A stretch of 64,000 bases of DNA from Thozetella sp. PMI_491. Taxonomy: Eukaryota > Ascomycota > Sordariomycetes > Chaetosphaeriales > Chaetosphaeriaceae. Positions 12,262-24,687 of the stretch are shown here, piece after piece. Each line of letters starts with the position of its first letter. Position 1 is the stretch's first letter. Both the position numbers and the translations under genes were made by a program. The stretch is taken from assembly GCA_021432635.1 (NCBI GenBank), contig MU270017.1:496001-560000 (forward strand). Reading direction: 5' to 3'. The notes under the pieces are model-generated. The model had not been told where the DNA came from, ran no database searches, and was given only the letters and a program-made list of their open reading frames with translations.

Positions 12262-14390
12262 TTTGTGACAGGGGAACACTGTTTGCCACGAAATGAGGAG
12301 CTCAGTGCAGCAGTGGCGATCGCGAGCGCAAGCACAAGCCGAGAGACAAGGTGTAACGAGCTCGTGGATCTCGAGCAGTCGGAAGAGCTGTCAGATGCGT
12401 GGATGCACAGCAGGAGTTCCCTGTAGACTTTCACTGTCACCTCGTGCTACCAAAATGCTTCCAACACACCGAGCTTTCATTTATTTCATCTCTCCTCCCC
12501 CCCATCCGACCTAACCATCCCACGTCTGCCCCCTCCCACGTGTGTGACGAGACTGCCGAGGCGAGCGCATGCCCAAGCCACGCGCCCCCCTCCCGGCAGG
12601 AAACGTAATTCCGCTGTGTAATCGACGATTTCCTTTGTCTCCTCTGAGCAGGGTCGTTGCCCGCTGATCACGGGCGGTGGGCATGTCTCGGCCTGATGCA
12701 GCGTTTCGCCGGCCCCAAGCTTCTTGGACGGGGCCGCGAGCCCGGGGTGCGAGCTGGCGGCGAGCCGTCCAAGCCTATTCTGCCGGGCTCCATCGATTCC
12801 CTCAATGTCTCACGCACCTATCCCCAGGGCTGCTAGGCCGAGGTCATGTAATCCGAGTGGAATGGAAGAAGCCGAAGAGGGGGGAGGGGAGACCGCAGCC
12901 CGTCCCTCGGCACCACGGCATGAGATCGCCGCTGTGTGGCGTCCAGGTGAGACCGTCATTCGGTCGTGGTGATGCTGTCGGCCACCGTCTCGCAAGGGAG
13001 ACGTCACAAAGCCGTGGAATCTTATCTTTCTCTAGTCTCTCCAGAGCTCAGAGCAGTGATATCCACAGCAGCGCGAGCATCTCATTCGCCACACATGGTT
13101 GCATGCAGCTCTTGTTGATCGACCCTAAAAGCTCGGCCCGCTTCTTGTATCACGCACTAATCAGAGCACTGGCCCTCTCCAAGAGACGGCAGGTCGACAC
13201 AGGCAAGACAGGGCGCCTCACAGTCCTCCCTTGCCGCACATCACTCCTCGGCCCCTGGCCCGCGCCATGGGCCATGAGCTCTGTGCGAGACATCGGGGGA
13301 GACCCGGTGAGAGGGTCAGAGGAATAGATTGGCCATGTCTCTCCCCCTCCAATTAGTAGCTATCGCTAGGGCACAGACCGCCGATCGCATCAAGCCACCG
13401 ATGACTAGCGTATCTCTATACTTTTCTTGTTTGTGCTGCTACCCCGAAGGTTTTCTTTTGGCTGTATCCACTTGGCTGCATCTGTATTGGGCGAGCTAGG
13501 CAATATTTTGCTGTCGTCCGGGCAGACGATCCAGCCAATGGCATGTTAGCTCTTGACTACACTGCGAAAGTGCCGTGCGAAAACGGCCGACCAACGCACA
13601 CTATCCCCCGGTTTTCGTGCCTGCAGTGGTACCGCGGCATCTTCCTGTGGCCAAGAATGTCCATTGAACCGGGAGCACCTATTCCTTTCCCCGTCTTACT
13701 AGTGCACCGGGTGGGTTAAAGCCCTTTGGAGGTCGTCCCCACGCCCGACCCGTTGCCGAGGATGATATCTCGATGTCGGTCAACATGTCTCACCGCGTGC
13801 GTTGGTATACATGCCTAGTGCCACGCCTCTGGCCAATCCACGCGCAAAGCCTTGGAAGCTCATGAATCGTCTCTCATACAGAGGAAAACCCTCCCGGCCA
13901 ACGCGGACATCGCCGGTTTTGCCAAACCGCTCGTTGCCCAATCAGCAGTCTGCCGTGTTAACCACTGCGCCCGTCCCGCTTCGTCCGGACCTGCTAACTC
14001 CATGACAGCTCAAACCAAGACAGGATCCACGGTCAGTGGCGTAGAGATTTGGTGGCTTGGTAGCTTATAAATCTAGCATGACATCAGTGAGCTTTATGGA
14101 ACAAGTGTCTGAGATCTCTGTTCAACTGCAGTATGAATTTCAGCGGTTCCGTGCTACCGGCTCACCATCTCAGGACCCTTCCCATCCGTTTCTCTCCATT
14201 CCTCTACCTGCAGCTCTCCCCCTTCCTTCCCAGCTGTTCGGTTCTCATGCGCTAGATATTTTGTCTTGGATGCACCCCTCTTATCACAGCTGCACAGCTG
14301 ATCCTACATTACGGCAGCGCTGGACAAGCTGAGAATCCCTCCGATCCATATCAAGCCCGGCATATGAGAGAGTAACTATAGAGAGCAACC
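12262..14390. other. Intergenic region, DUF2235 to Ppo oxygenase
   Basis: About 2.1 kb between two divergently transcribed genes. Several open frames are present, the longest being 12677-13327 on the plus strand, but they are Arg/Ser/Pro-rich, lack recognisable domains and look like chance frames in GC-rich DNA. The stretch probably holds both promoters. Confidence 0.5.
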
Positions 14391-17300
14391 ATGGATCGCC
14401 AAGGCAGTGAGTCGACTTATGGAAATGGGGTACATGATACCCTCAGTGGCACTATATCGAACTTCAAAACACCCTCGCTTCCTACACCGTTACCCCCGAA
14501 GCAGTCCAAGCCTGTGAAGGCCGACCGCAAAGCTGTTGTGGATGCGTTTGTTCGGTTCGGACAGTTCATCCATGCCTCCTCTCGCCCTCGCCCCTGCCAA
14601 AATGGCGAGGGCACATTCGACGAGCGCGATAAGAAGAGCGGCCTTGGGGAGGACCTCAAAGTCCTCCGCAAAAAGGGTAAGTCGCACAGGCTTCCGTAAT
14701 AGGCCATGGAGGTTCAACTCGTTACTAACTTATACGCAGACATCCAGACACTGAAGGAGGTGGTGTTGGCTAAGGTTAAACGCCAACAGCTCACCGATGA
14801 CAAGACCATGATCATGGAAAGAGTCATCCAGCTCGTGTCCAACCTTCCACATGATTCGAAGCTCAGAGTTGAGTTGACGAACAACTTCTTGAACGAGCTC
14901 TGGTATAGTCTGGACCACCCAGCGCCGATTTTCATTGCCGACCGCTTCAAGTATCGTATGGCAGATGGCTCATACAATGTAAGCTTGTCAATCGAATTCC
15001 CAGAGGCTCGTGAAATCCGCTCACTCTCGTCTAGAACATCCATATGCCTCAGCTTGGCGCTGCGGGCACTTACTATGCACGGTCCGTTCGGCCGACCGTA
15101 GTTCCCCCAGGGGCGTTGCCTGACCCAGGACTCATCTTCGACTCGGTCATGAAGCGGACTGAGTATCGCAAGCACCCCAACAATGTCTCGAGCATTTTGT
15201 GGTACTGGGCTACCATAATCATCCACGGTGAGGGTCCCCGCATCCGCTTGATCTTTAGTCTATCCAAGACAGCTAACCGCAATGCCCAGATCTGTTCTGG
15301 ACTGATCATACCGACATGAGCAAGTCCAAGACGTCCTCTTACCTGGATTTGTCTCCGCTCTATGGTAGCAATCAGGAGATGCAGGACATGGTTCGCACCT
15401 TCAAGGATGGGAAACTCAAGGTGGACTCGTTCGCCGACAAGCGCCTTATTGCCATGCCTCCTGGCGTATCCGTTCTCCTCATCATGTTCAATCGCTTCCA
15501 CAACTACGTGTGCGACAACCTCAAGGCAATAAATGAGGAAGGTCGTTTCACACCACCAGCAGACGGTCTTGATGAAGCCAAGGCCGCAGCCGCTTGGAAG
15601 AAGTATGATGAAGACCTCTTCCAGACTGCACGGCTCGTCACGTCCGGCCTGTATATCAACATTACGCTCGTTGACTACGTACGAAACATCGTGAACGTAA
15701 GTATATCTCTGACTTTATTAATCCGCGATCATACCGGGCTGATAAATTTGTAGTTGAACCGTGTCGATACCAGCTGGACCTTGGATCCCCGTGCCGCCAT
15801 GGGCGTTGATGTGGGCACCACGGCAGGAGCTGAGCGTGGTGTCGGCAATGTTGTCTCCGCGGAGTTCAATCTCTGCTACCGCTGGCATTCGTGCATCTCG
15901 GCCAAGGATGACAAATGGATCCAGGAGTTCTACCAGGAGATCTTTGGGAAGATGGCGAGCCAGGTCACGACCCGCGATCTCATGATCGGATTCATGAAGC
16001 TCGACAAGATGATCCCTGAAGATCCTCTACAGAGAGAGTTTGGCAAGTTCAAGCGAGGATCTGACGGCAAGTTCAGCGATGACGATCTTGTGGAATGTAT
16101 CTCGCAAGCTGTGGAAGACTGCGCAGGTGCCTTTGGAGGACGCAACGTTCCAGAGTCGATGCGTGGCGTCGAGATTCTCGGCATCATCCAGGGCCGCAAG
16201 TGGAACGTTGCCGGCCTGAACGAATTCCGCAAACATTTCGGTCTCAAGCCGTACGAGAAGTTTGAAGACATCAACTCGGACCCGGTGATTGCCGGTCAAC
16301 TCCGCCACCTGTACGAACATCCCGACTTCGTGGAGCTGTATCCTGGGCTGGTCGCTGAGGAGGCTAAGGAGCCGATGGTTCCTGGCGTCGGCATTGCCCC
16401 CACCTACACCATCTCGCGCGTCGTGCTCTCTGACGCCGTCTGCCTCGTCCGTGGCGACCGGCACTACACCACGGATTATAACCCGCGGTACCTCACCAAT
16501 TGGGGATTCAACGAGGTGCAGTACGACCTAAACATGAACAATGGCTGCGTCTTCTACAAACTGTTCATCCGCGCCTTCCCGAGACATTTCAAGAACAACT
16601 CGGTCTACGCGCATTACCCCATGGTAATACCCTCGGAGAATCACAAGATTCTCACCGATATTGGCAAGGCGCACAAGTTTGACTTCACCCGACCAGGCCG
16701 CCAGTACTCAGTGGTCAATGTCACCTCGTACGACGGTCTCAAGCATGTGCTACAGAACCAGGACAAGTATGCTACGGCGTCACACGAGAGCCTTGACTTC
16801 CTCCTCGGCCAGAGCGGAATCCCCCGTAACCCGTCATCGATCCACGCGCAGCTGAACCGTTCAGAATGGCATTCTGGCATCAAGGCGTTCTTCAAGGAGA
16901 CCACCGAGCAACTCCTCACTCGGGAGAGCTACATTCTCGGAGGCCATCGGCAAGTCGACATTGTCCGCGATGTTGGCAACATCGCTCAGGTCGAATTTGT
17001 CTCCCGGCTCTTTGACCTGCCGCTGATCAAGAAGGGGAACCCGAAGGGCTTGTATACCCCCCACGAGCTGTATATGGCGCTGGCCTCCATATTCGTGTGT
17101 CTCTACACCGATCTCGATCCGGTCAAGGCGTTCCCCATGCGCCAGGCGGCACAAACACTCACTCCGCAGCTTGGGAAACTGGTCGAAGAGCAGGTCAAGA
17201 AACTGACCGGCTCTAGATTCTGCGGCTTGTTCTCTAGCTCTTCGAGCAAGAACGATCCCCTGGGCCAAGCTGGCGCCGATATTATCAAGGAACTTTCCCA

Positions 17301-18044
17301 GTCGGGCATGAGCAACCGTGAAATTGTGTGGGGACAGGTCCTGCCGGCCATTATCTCTATGGTTCCCAACCAGGGCGAAATGGTAAGTGATGAATAAAGC
17401 CTGCACGCTCAATAATATGATCTGGACTGACATGGTCTACAGTTCGCCCAAGCCGTCGACTTCTACCTCTCTACTCAAGGAGTGGAGTATGTCCCTAGCA
17501 TCTACCAAGCTGCTAACACAGCTTCGTCCGAGGCTTCTGATGCCTTGCTCTTTGGATATCTTCTGGAAGGCGTCCGGCTGTCGACTTCTTCGACCGCATA
17601 TAGGGAGGCTACGACTTCGGATACCGCCTTGGACGATGATGGCCGCAAGATGTCTATTCGATCTATGGACCGAATTATTCTTAACTTCGTAAGTACTGAC
17701 TGCTACTCTCAGTCCCCCCGGTACTGACGATCTTTTAGGGACCGGCGTCTAGAGACCCCCGCCACTTCCCTGAGCCTGACACCGTCAACCCGCGTCGGCC
17801 CTTGGATAGTTACCTCAACTATGGGCCTGGTCCGCACGCTTCTCTTGGGCGCGACGTGAGCCGGGTGGCGCTAACCGAGATGTTCCGGGCGCTGTTCAGA
17901 CGCAAGAATGTCCGTCGTGCCCCTGGGCCGCAAGGCGCGCTGAAGAAGGTGCAGCGAGTCGATGGATCCGTGACTTATCTGCGCGAGGACTGGGGCACGC
18001 AGTGGTCCTTCCCCGTCACCATGAAGGTTATGTGGGACGACTGA
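14391..18044 (+). CDS. ppo: Psi-producing oxygenase-type fatty acid dioxygenase (heme peroxidase + P450-like domain)
   Basis: Seven exons (14391-14676, 14740-14978, 15035-15227, 15290-15696, 15754-17382, 17443-17688, 17739-18044) give 1101 residues, the usual length for Ppo/linoleate diol synthases. The N-terminal heme peroxidase domain is intact: a distal His in IIIHDLFWTDH (His239), the TSSYLDLSPLYG block, and the catalytic Tyr417 and proximal His420 in CYRWH. These enzymes oxidise oleic and linoleic acid to hydroperoxides that control sporulation and mycotoxin formation. The C-terminal P450-like domain keeps the ExxR helix (E960-GVR). In the heme-binding loop, YGPGPHASLG, the cysteine that should bind heme is Ser1035. 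Members without this Cys, like the 10R-dioxygenase PpoC type, cannot rearrange the hydroperoxide. I therefore expect a simple dioxygenase (8R or 10R), not a diol synthase. All introns are short with GTAAG-like or GTGAG donors. Confidence 0.95.
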
Positions 18045-18256
18045 TCGGGCATGAGACAAATTGGAAAATCAGGGCGAGTGATGGCTGGTGAAACGAGTAG
18101 TAATCGAGAAACACAGCCGGAGGTGGCTGTAAAAATAAATGTACTACCCAAGGTCTCTCATTAATCCTAGTATACGGTATCGATAATCACTATTAGTTCA
18201 TGCCTGGTTGAAGATAAGTCTTGTCTGTCTGCCGACCTCCACTGAGATCATGGTCG
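18045..18256. other. Convergent spacer, Ppo to DAL5-type permease
   Basis: About 210 bases between two stop codons facing each other. AAAAATAAATG near 18131-18141 is a plausible polyadenylation signal for the oxygenase. The close tail-to-tail packing ties these two genes physically. Confidence 0.5.
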
Positions 18257-19966
18257 CTACAGCGTATACCTGAACTTCAAATCTTGGGTATCCGTCAGAT
18301 CACTGTCCACCGACACACCGACATGCTCGTCCGCCTCTGTTGCATTTAGGCTGTCCCGCCTCGAATTCTCTCGTTTACAAAGGGCATGGAGTGCGAGGAA
18401 ACAGCATATTAGGAAGCCCCACGACACGATGCTTGAGATGCAGCCCTTGCGGTATCGTGGGGCGTCCTCCATATTCCAGAGCTGTGGCCCGGCGATTGCA
18501 CCAACGCTATAACCGATGAAATAGAGAGCATTGACGGTGCTTTTCTTGGTGTTTCCCTTGATGTTCGAGGCGACGAGGGAAAGAGTCACCAGGATAAGGT
18601 CAGACGACTGGGCGGCGAGCCATGTGCTGACAACAATGCCCCAGCTGTTGGAAGCTGGCAGGGATAGCAGCAGAATCGACCCAGTGAGCGGGACCAGCGT
18701 GGCCAGGATGCCCCAGGCCCAACGTAAATTCTTGGTGTATCGCATTCCTAGGGCGCACACCCAGATGGTGATGACTTGGATGGCACCGCTCGGTAGCCCG
18801 ACCAGCATAGTGTTGAACTTGTTGAACCCAAACCCGTTGATCACGAGGGAGGAAAACTTCAAGATTGGCGAGGGAATGCAGATGAAGAAGGCCATCAAGA
18901 AGAGGATCCACGTCTTGGGTTCGCTGAGGGCCTCGATCATCTGTGCCCTGTCGAAGCTGGACTTGTCTCGCGTGCCCCGGTCGAGCGCAAGGCGCTCCAC
19001 GGCGATGCGCTTCTGGTCCTCGGTGAAGAACCACGCCTTGGACCCATCGGACGGGACGCAGAAGATGAAGATGACGCCCGAAATGATGGTGAAGGTGCCG
19101 CATACCAGGAACATGACGCGCCAGTTCGCGATGGCCATGGGCGGCGCCTGCCCGATGAGATACATGAGGATGGCGCCCACGATCTGGGCCACTCCCGACA
19201 TCGAAGTCCATATTCTGTTGGCCCTGCTGTGTTAGTGCGACGGCCCCGTCGGTCACGGTCGAGCAGGGGCACTCACGCTACGCGACTGGGATGCTCACTC
19301 CGCTTGTAGTAGTTGCTAGTGAGGATGACCCACGCCGGGGATGCAGCCCCCTCGCAGAGCCCGAGGCAGAATCGAACTGCGGCTATGCCCCCAAAGCTAG
19401 TAGTCGCTCCCATGCACATCTCACAGAGCCCCCAGAGAATGCTAAGCGTGCATTAGAGACGGCTGAGGCTCCCACGGTGCGGGAAGGAAGGTTGGCCCCA
19501 CTCACATCGTAACCCCGACCACTTTGGTGACGGGGAAGCGGCTCATGAGATAGGACGCAGGAAACTCGGAGGTCAACTGGCCAAAGTAAAAGAGCGTTAC
19601 AACCCATGAGAAGTTGTCGCCGGCCAGCTTAAGGTCCGTGTTGAGACCGAATACGGATGCATAGTTGATGGTCTGCTTGTCGAGGTCTTTGCTGGTGTGT
19701 CAGCAGCCTGCATCTTCGCCCGGCGGCGCCCCGACGAGGCGGGGATCCAAGAGAAAGGGAAGAGACGGACACTGGAAGAAGTACACAAACGTCATGGCCG
19801 GCATGATTATGAAATCTATCTTTCGCAGCACGGCCTTCTCCTCCGCAGGGTCGATGAAATACTCGACCGACGCACGGTCCGACGATACGGAGCCACCGCT
19901 CTCCACGGCGAAGGGCGGCTCGGCCCGCCCGTGGGCCTCTTTGTAATCGGCTTTTTCCTCCGCCAT
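18257..19966 (-). CDS. MFS transporter of the anion:cation symporter (DAL5/allantoate permease) family
   Basis: Four exons on the minus strand (19966-19773, 19691-19506, 19441-19277, 19214-18257) give 500 residues. The protein begins with a hydrophilic tail and EEKAVLRKIDFIIMP, then the typical LDK..INYASVFGL segment of this family, and has about twelve membrane segments. The C-terminal half contains NALYFIGYSVGAIAGPQLW, a strongly conserved block of DAL5-like permeases, which import allantoate, nicotinate, biotin precursors and other carboxylates at the plasma membrane. The last intron has three in-frame acceptors within about 12 bases (ACACAG, CAG, CCAACAG). I chose the last because it gives VAIWTSMSG, close to the family's TAIW motif, and the best spacing from the CTAAC branch site. 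The gene is divergent from the Zn2Cys6 regulator and convergent with the fatty-acid dioxygenase. The substrate is not predictable. Confidence 0.88.
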
Positions 19967-20842
19967 GGCGAACGCGTCGCGCTTCGCAACTGAGGTGGTT
20001 CTGGAGCGGCAAGGAAAGCTGCCGTCGTCGTTGTCGTCGAGTATCGAGTATCGTCAGCGCTAGGCTGCAGCCGGTTGTAAAGTCCGGAGAGGAGGTCGGT
20101 GAGATGGCTACGTCTTCGACCAACCAAGACGTCGTGCTGGGAGGCCGGAAGTGTGCTGCCGAAAGCCTCGAGGACCGGATGCTCGTCTCCTTTTTTTTCT
20201 TTTTTTCTTTTTCTCTCTCTATCTATGCTACCTGCCTGCTCCAAGATTACAGCGCGCCAGGCGGTATCTCCCATGTTGCCAGGGTCCCCTAAATTCCTTG
20301 CAGCAGGCTGCTCGATAGCCGGCTCGTGACCGTTGGGGTGCCCCGGTGCCGGTTCTCGTTCTCGCTAGCCAGTGGTTGGGAGGGCTGCCGAGCGCGGGTG
20401 ATCATTCCGACAACGCCTGTCATATCCTAGCATGTCCTAGCTGACACCCCTGATGCGGACCCGTGGAGTGGTCCAATGGGGCAGGGGTCGAAGCAATATC
20501 CGCCCCCGCACGACACCATGTTTGGACGGGGGCGATAGAGCCCAGCTGGCCGGGGCCAGCTATAATAACGTCGGCAACTTGCCGGAGTCTCGACTCTCGT
20601 CCTTCTTGCTTGTTACCCTGTCGTGTCCACCCACTGTCTAGACCCGGGGGATCTCCAAGCCAAATTACGTACCGTACCAAACGGCAGGCAGGAAATCCAC
20701 AGTGCAGCGGTGCTCTTCTCGCCATGCGCCTCCGACCCCGTTGTTAGACTCCATCGTTCGCCGTTGTGCCCCTCTCTCTCATAGCGTCGAGTACAATCCA
20801 CAGTCCCCGGGGGGGCATGGGTACCGGAGTAAAAGGGAAGCC
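19967..20842. promoter_or_regulatory. Divergent promoter region, permease / Zn2Cys6 regulator
   Basis: An 876-base region between two start codons pointing away from each other. It holds a long pyrimidine run at about 20188-20227 (T-rich with CTCTCTATCTATC), which reads as a purine run on the permease strand and so probably lies in its promoter rather than a transcribed leader. Several CCGGGG, CCCCGG and CGG-containing sites are present that could bind Zn2Cys6 regulators, but no clear CGG-Nx-CCG pair can be singled out by eye. The shared promoter suggests that the regulator may control the permease. Confidence 0.4.
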
Positions 20843-23601
20843 ATGCCAAGCGGCCCAGAAGCCGGGTCGTCCGGACCCCAACCGTCCCTTCCACCGCCGC
20901 ATCCCGTGCGAATCCGACCTCGGGTTCGGGACTGCGACAGGAAACGGGCGGCACGCGCGTGCGTACAATTTTAATTCTCTGTTTGGGCCTTGGCCAGCCT
21001 CGTGTTGGCGCCGTGGCACGAGACGAACCAACAGGATCACGCTGACATTTTTTCCTAGCTGTTGGCGCTGCCGTGATAGGAAGAGCCGCTGCGTGTTGGG
21101 TCGGAAGGAGGGAGGTAAAGATGTGTGCCAGAGGTGCCTCAAGAATGGCTGGGACTGCGTCTTCGGGGACATTCCCGACGAGGCACTGAGGTACGTCGAG
21201 TGGCTAAGGAGATGAGCTGATGGCGCATGGCTCGTCCACGTATAGCCGGAAGCCTTCCTGGCACCCGCTCTAACGCAAATGGTGCCACGTGAGCTGACTG
21301 GCTGATGCAGCAACGGCATGGTTATGCTCTCACCGCAGAGCGAACGAGCTCCACGGTTGCCTGACTTGGCTGGTGACTCTCGAGCCGAAAATATGCGGCT
21401 GTCTCAATCCCCGAGCGATGGGGTGCGGGACGAAATACGCGTCCGACAGAGACGAATGTCGGAGGCGGCGCGCTTGGTCGTGAAGAATAAAGACCCTCAT
21501 CGAACCCGTATGGACTAGCCCGCTTCTACGCCCTAAAACGATGATCGTAGCTGACCTAAAGACAGACCTCGTCGGTGAGGTTTCTAGCAACCACTTTCTT
21601 ACCAAGGTCCAGGATGCCGTGGTGGCCGACTCACAGGGCGAGGCCCAGAGGGAGATGCCATCGGTGAGCCAACAGACCGTTCCTCGCCACGGCCGCTGTT
21701 CCAAAGCATCTCATCACTGACGCCCGCTACTGTAGGAACATATGCTCTCTCTCGATGCTAACGGCACCGATGACGAGCTCCTGAGGATTGCCCTTGACGG
21801 CTTTCCACCGCGGAACGTGGCAGATTTCCTCGTCGATACCTTCTTCCACACGGTCGAGGCGAACTATTATTACATGGACCGCGACCGCTTCAAAGATCGG
21901 TTACAGCGGTGTTATGCGGACATGACCCCCGAGGGCGTCGACCACGATGCCAGCTTCGTTTGTCTGGTGTTGATCGTGTTCGCCATGGGCAGCCAGTTCG
22001 CAGACTTGCGGGCCCCGGCCCAGCTTATTTCGTCCATGGCCGTGTCCAAACATGGGCCTGGTATGGTATTTTATGTCAAGGCAAAGCTCCTACTATCGGA
22101 TGTCATCACCACCGGATCGTTGGAGAGCATACAAGCATGCTTTTTGATCGGACTATTCCTTCTTCCATCGAACACATCCGACCTTTCTTATGTGTATCAC
22201 GGAATGGCCCTGAAAATGGCCATATCCGCAGGGCTGCACCGGGAGATCGCCGACGCTAGCGGGCTCGATCAGCGCGTCATGCACGTTCGGAACCGTCTAT
22301 GGTGGTCCCTGTATACGAGCGAGCGGTAAGTGACTGTTGGGAGGACAGTCTAGGGCCTGCTAGACTAACAAATGCTAGTCGCCTCACCATCATTCTTGAT
22401 CGGCCCGAGTCGATCCGCGAAGAAGACATTGATGCGCCGTTTCCCGAGTTCTCCCCAGACCTGGACCCACCTCACGCAGGCGACAACATCTACAACTTGC
22501 AGGCCAGCATACAGCTGACCAGGATATACAATCGGGCCGTGCGGTTTGTCTTCCTAGTAACCCTGATCGCATACCTTTTCCGTGCAGAAGCTGACCTCTG
22601 ATAGGCTGGGCAAGGCTATGGACTTTGCGGACCCGAAGGCCGAACATTCGGTGGCCGATATCCGGCAGGACCTCGAAAACTGGGCGCGCCGCCTTCCGTC
22701 GAACCTCCAGCTTAACAAACTCAGCCCGGAGCAGAAATCGTTCCGCGGCGCGGTGCATTTGCACATGAATTACAACCAGATCGTAATTTACATGGGCCGT
22801 GCCGCCCTCTTGCGGCGGATCCAGGCCCATCTCCATCGTCTTAGAGACGAGAAGCACAGCGACAGCGCCACGCCAGAGTCTGCCGAGCTGAACGGTAGGC
22901 AAGAAGCGGAGGAGAGACTGTCGCAGGACTGCGTCAACGCGGCGTACCGGATCATCGACTACGTCCGCTATCTGTATGAACTCAACAGGCTGGCGCGATT
23001 TTCCTTCACCGACTTCCACTGCTGCACCTCGGCGGCCATCATCGTCCTGATCCACGAGGTCATCAAGCGGCATCCATTGTTCAACACACACATCGCAGCC
23101 ATCATGCAATGCATGCAGTTCATGGCCTCGGGCTGTGAGAACGCGCGCATCTCGCTCAGAGTCATCCAAAACATACACTCGACGACCACGGCCCTCAAGG
23201 ACAAGCACCCGCCGGCGCCGTTGGACGAGGATGACGCGGGTATGGAAAACGGAGACCGATCGGAGGAGACACAGAGGACCGGCTATGAGCAGTGGGAGAC
23301 GTGGATGTCGGAGGCCAGAAACTGGAACATTAGCTCGCGGAAAGAGACCGAGGTGAGCCGGCTTGCCGCCACCACGGAGCTCACAGGCGGGTGGCGGGTC
23401 GAGCCGACGCCTCTCGCAGCGGAGTATACCGACAACGCCATCGGCCACCAGGTGAACTTCGGTGCACTGTCCGCCGGATCACCCCCCTTTAGCCGGCCAG
23501 GGCTACCCACTGGGCTGCTGTACAACTGGCCAGAGGACTTGAATTCCCTCGGGCTCAGCGCGTTCGGCGGCCTGCCGTTTCACGCTGGGACTGGGATGTG
23601 A
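20843..23601 (+). CDS. Zn2Cys6 fungal-specific transcription factor
   Basis: Seven exons (20843-20958, 21059-21190, 21311-21507, 21551-21663, 21736-22325, 22379-22547, 22588-23601) give about 776 residues. The first junction joins RKRAARA to CWRCRDRKSRC and creates a complete binuclear zinc cluster with Cys at 40, 43, 50, 62, 65 and 72 (spacing C-2-C-6-C-11-C-2-C-6-C), preceded by basic residues. The middle region, with DFLVDTFFHTVEANYYYMDRD and HRLRNRLWWSLY-like sequence around the fifth exon end, matches the fungal_trans regulatory domain (PF04082). Intron 3 is only 43 bases. The sixth intron is uncertain: the consensus-like donor GTAACC would leave only 31 bases, so I used an upstream GT giving 40 bases. 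The region between the zinc cluster and the middle domain is short. The gene is divergent from the DAL5-type permease. Confidence 0.85.
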
Positions 23602-23697
23602 CTTGGGATTTGAGTTCGGAGGTGACCGGGATATGACTAGGATATGACTCGAGATTTGAGTTTGGATGTGACTGGGATATGACTGGGATGTGACGAG
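23593..23697. repeat. Imperfect short tandem repeat at the 3' end of the regulator gene
   Basis: Variants of GGGATGTGACT, GGGATATGACT and GGATTTGAGT follow one another about nine times from the last codons of the Zn2Cys6 gene into its 3' flank. The repeat unit includes the stop codon TGA of the gene (ATG TGA). The run therefore looks like a local expansion that began at the end of the coding sequence, so copy-number change could shift the stop or the 3' UTR. Confidence 0.75.
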
Positions 23698-24687
23698 AAC
23701 TAGCTACCTAATATAATGAGCGATGGCCACGGAGCTCGCCGACTAGAGCTTCGTGCTTCACATGCCGTACGAGATTGTGATCGCGTACCCGGCTGCATGA
23801 GAAGCTTGGCATCATCCGCGGTTGCAGTCTAAAATGTCATTATGTGGCCAAACACCTGTAAACAGAGTCAGGTTTTACTCGTCTACGAGCAGCGCGTTGG
23901 CCCCAAGAGAAGTGCTGTAAAGCGCAAAGCAACGACGGTTAAGACTTCCACAACTTTGTAGACTTGGATTCGTCCCTGCATGTACACATCGCATGTTGGT
24001 GTCTCCATTTAGAACGGTCAGTACGTAACCTCCGGCTGTGACTACGGGGTTCACTCCAGAATAAGTAGACCGACGCCGTGCTCCGTCCTGAGGCCGGCCG
24101 TGGTGAAGGTTTCCCGGGACGGAGCTAAATCTCGGCGCGTAGGTCCGGCCATCGGGTACATGTACCCGTCGGCCCCACAATTTGTTGGTGCGCCGTGTGC
24201 AGAAGTACTACGTTCTTGGCCAACCTTCCCTTACGTAGGTAGACTGATAGGGGGGGCTGGTGTTGTCTCATGGACGGGCGCCACATGTTGTTGGTGGGGT
24301 GGTGGAATGATTATTGATAACATGCAGAAGGAGAGAGGGAACAAAGTGCGGAAATGTTGCCAATGTTGCTGCATTTGAGGCCGCACTCATTGCCTCAGTC
24401 GGCTCCCGTGCCATGCAGTTGGGTGAGCTGTTGCGCGAGCTGCACCTCCTATTTGCGAAATATGACAGCCATAAGCTGTTATGATAGACTGTCTCTTTGC
24501 CCATTCCGTGACCGACATCCTAATAATACACACGCCCGCACCCACTGATGCTGATGCGCGTCTCGCTTGGGGCAATACTGATACACTAAGTTGGCGATGT
24601 GTCTGGGTAACAGAAGCCTCTTGGCGCCTTCGACAGCTCGGGGTCTTTCGGAATACGCCATTGCGGAACCAACGACGCGACCTCGAG
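23698..24687. other. Intergenic region, regulator to flavin reductase-like gene
   Basis: About 1 kb between two convergent genes. No open frame looks like protein. A G/T-rich stretch (about 24245-24370), with repeated TTGTTG and GGTGGGG motifs, is the only visible bias. Probably 3' UTRs plus spacer. Confidence 0.45.

Noticed and set aside
12677-13327. Open frame of 216 codons on the plus strand
   Set aside because: Arg/Ser/Pro-rich without domain or splice support. Overlapping frames on the other strand are equally long, as expected in GC-rich non-coding DNA.
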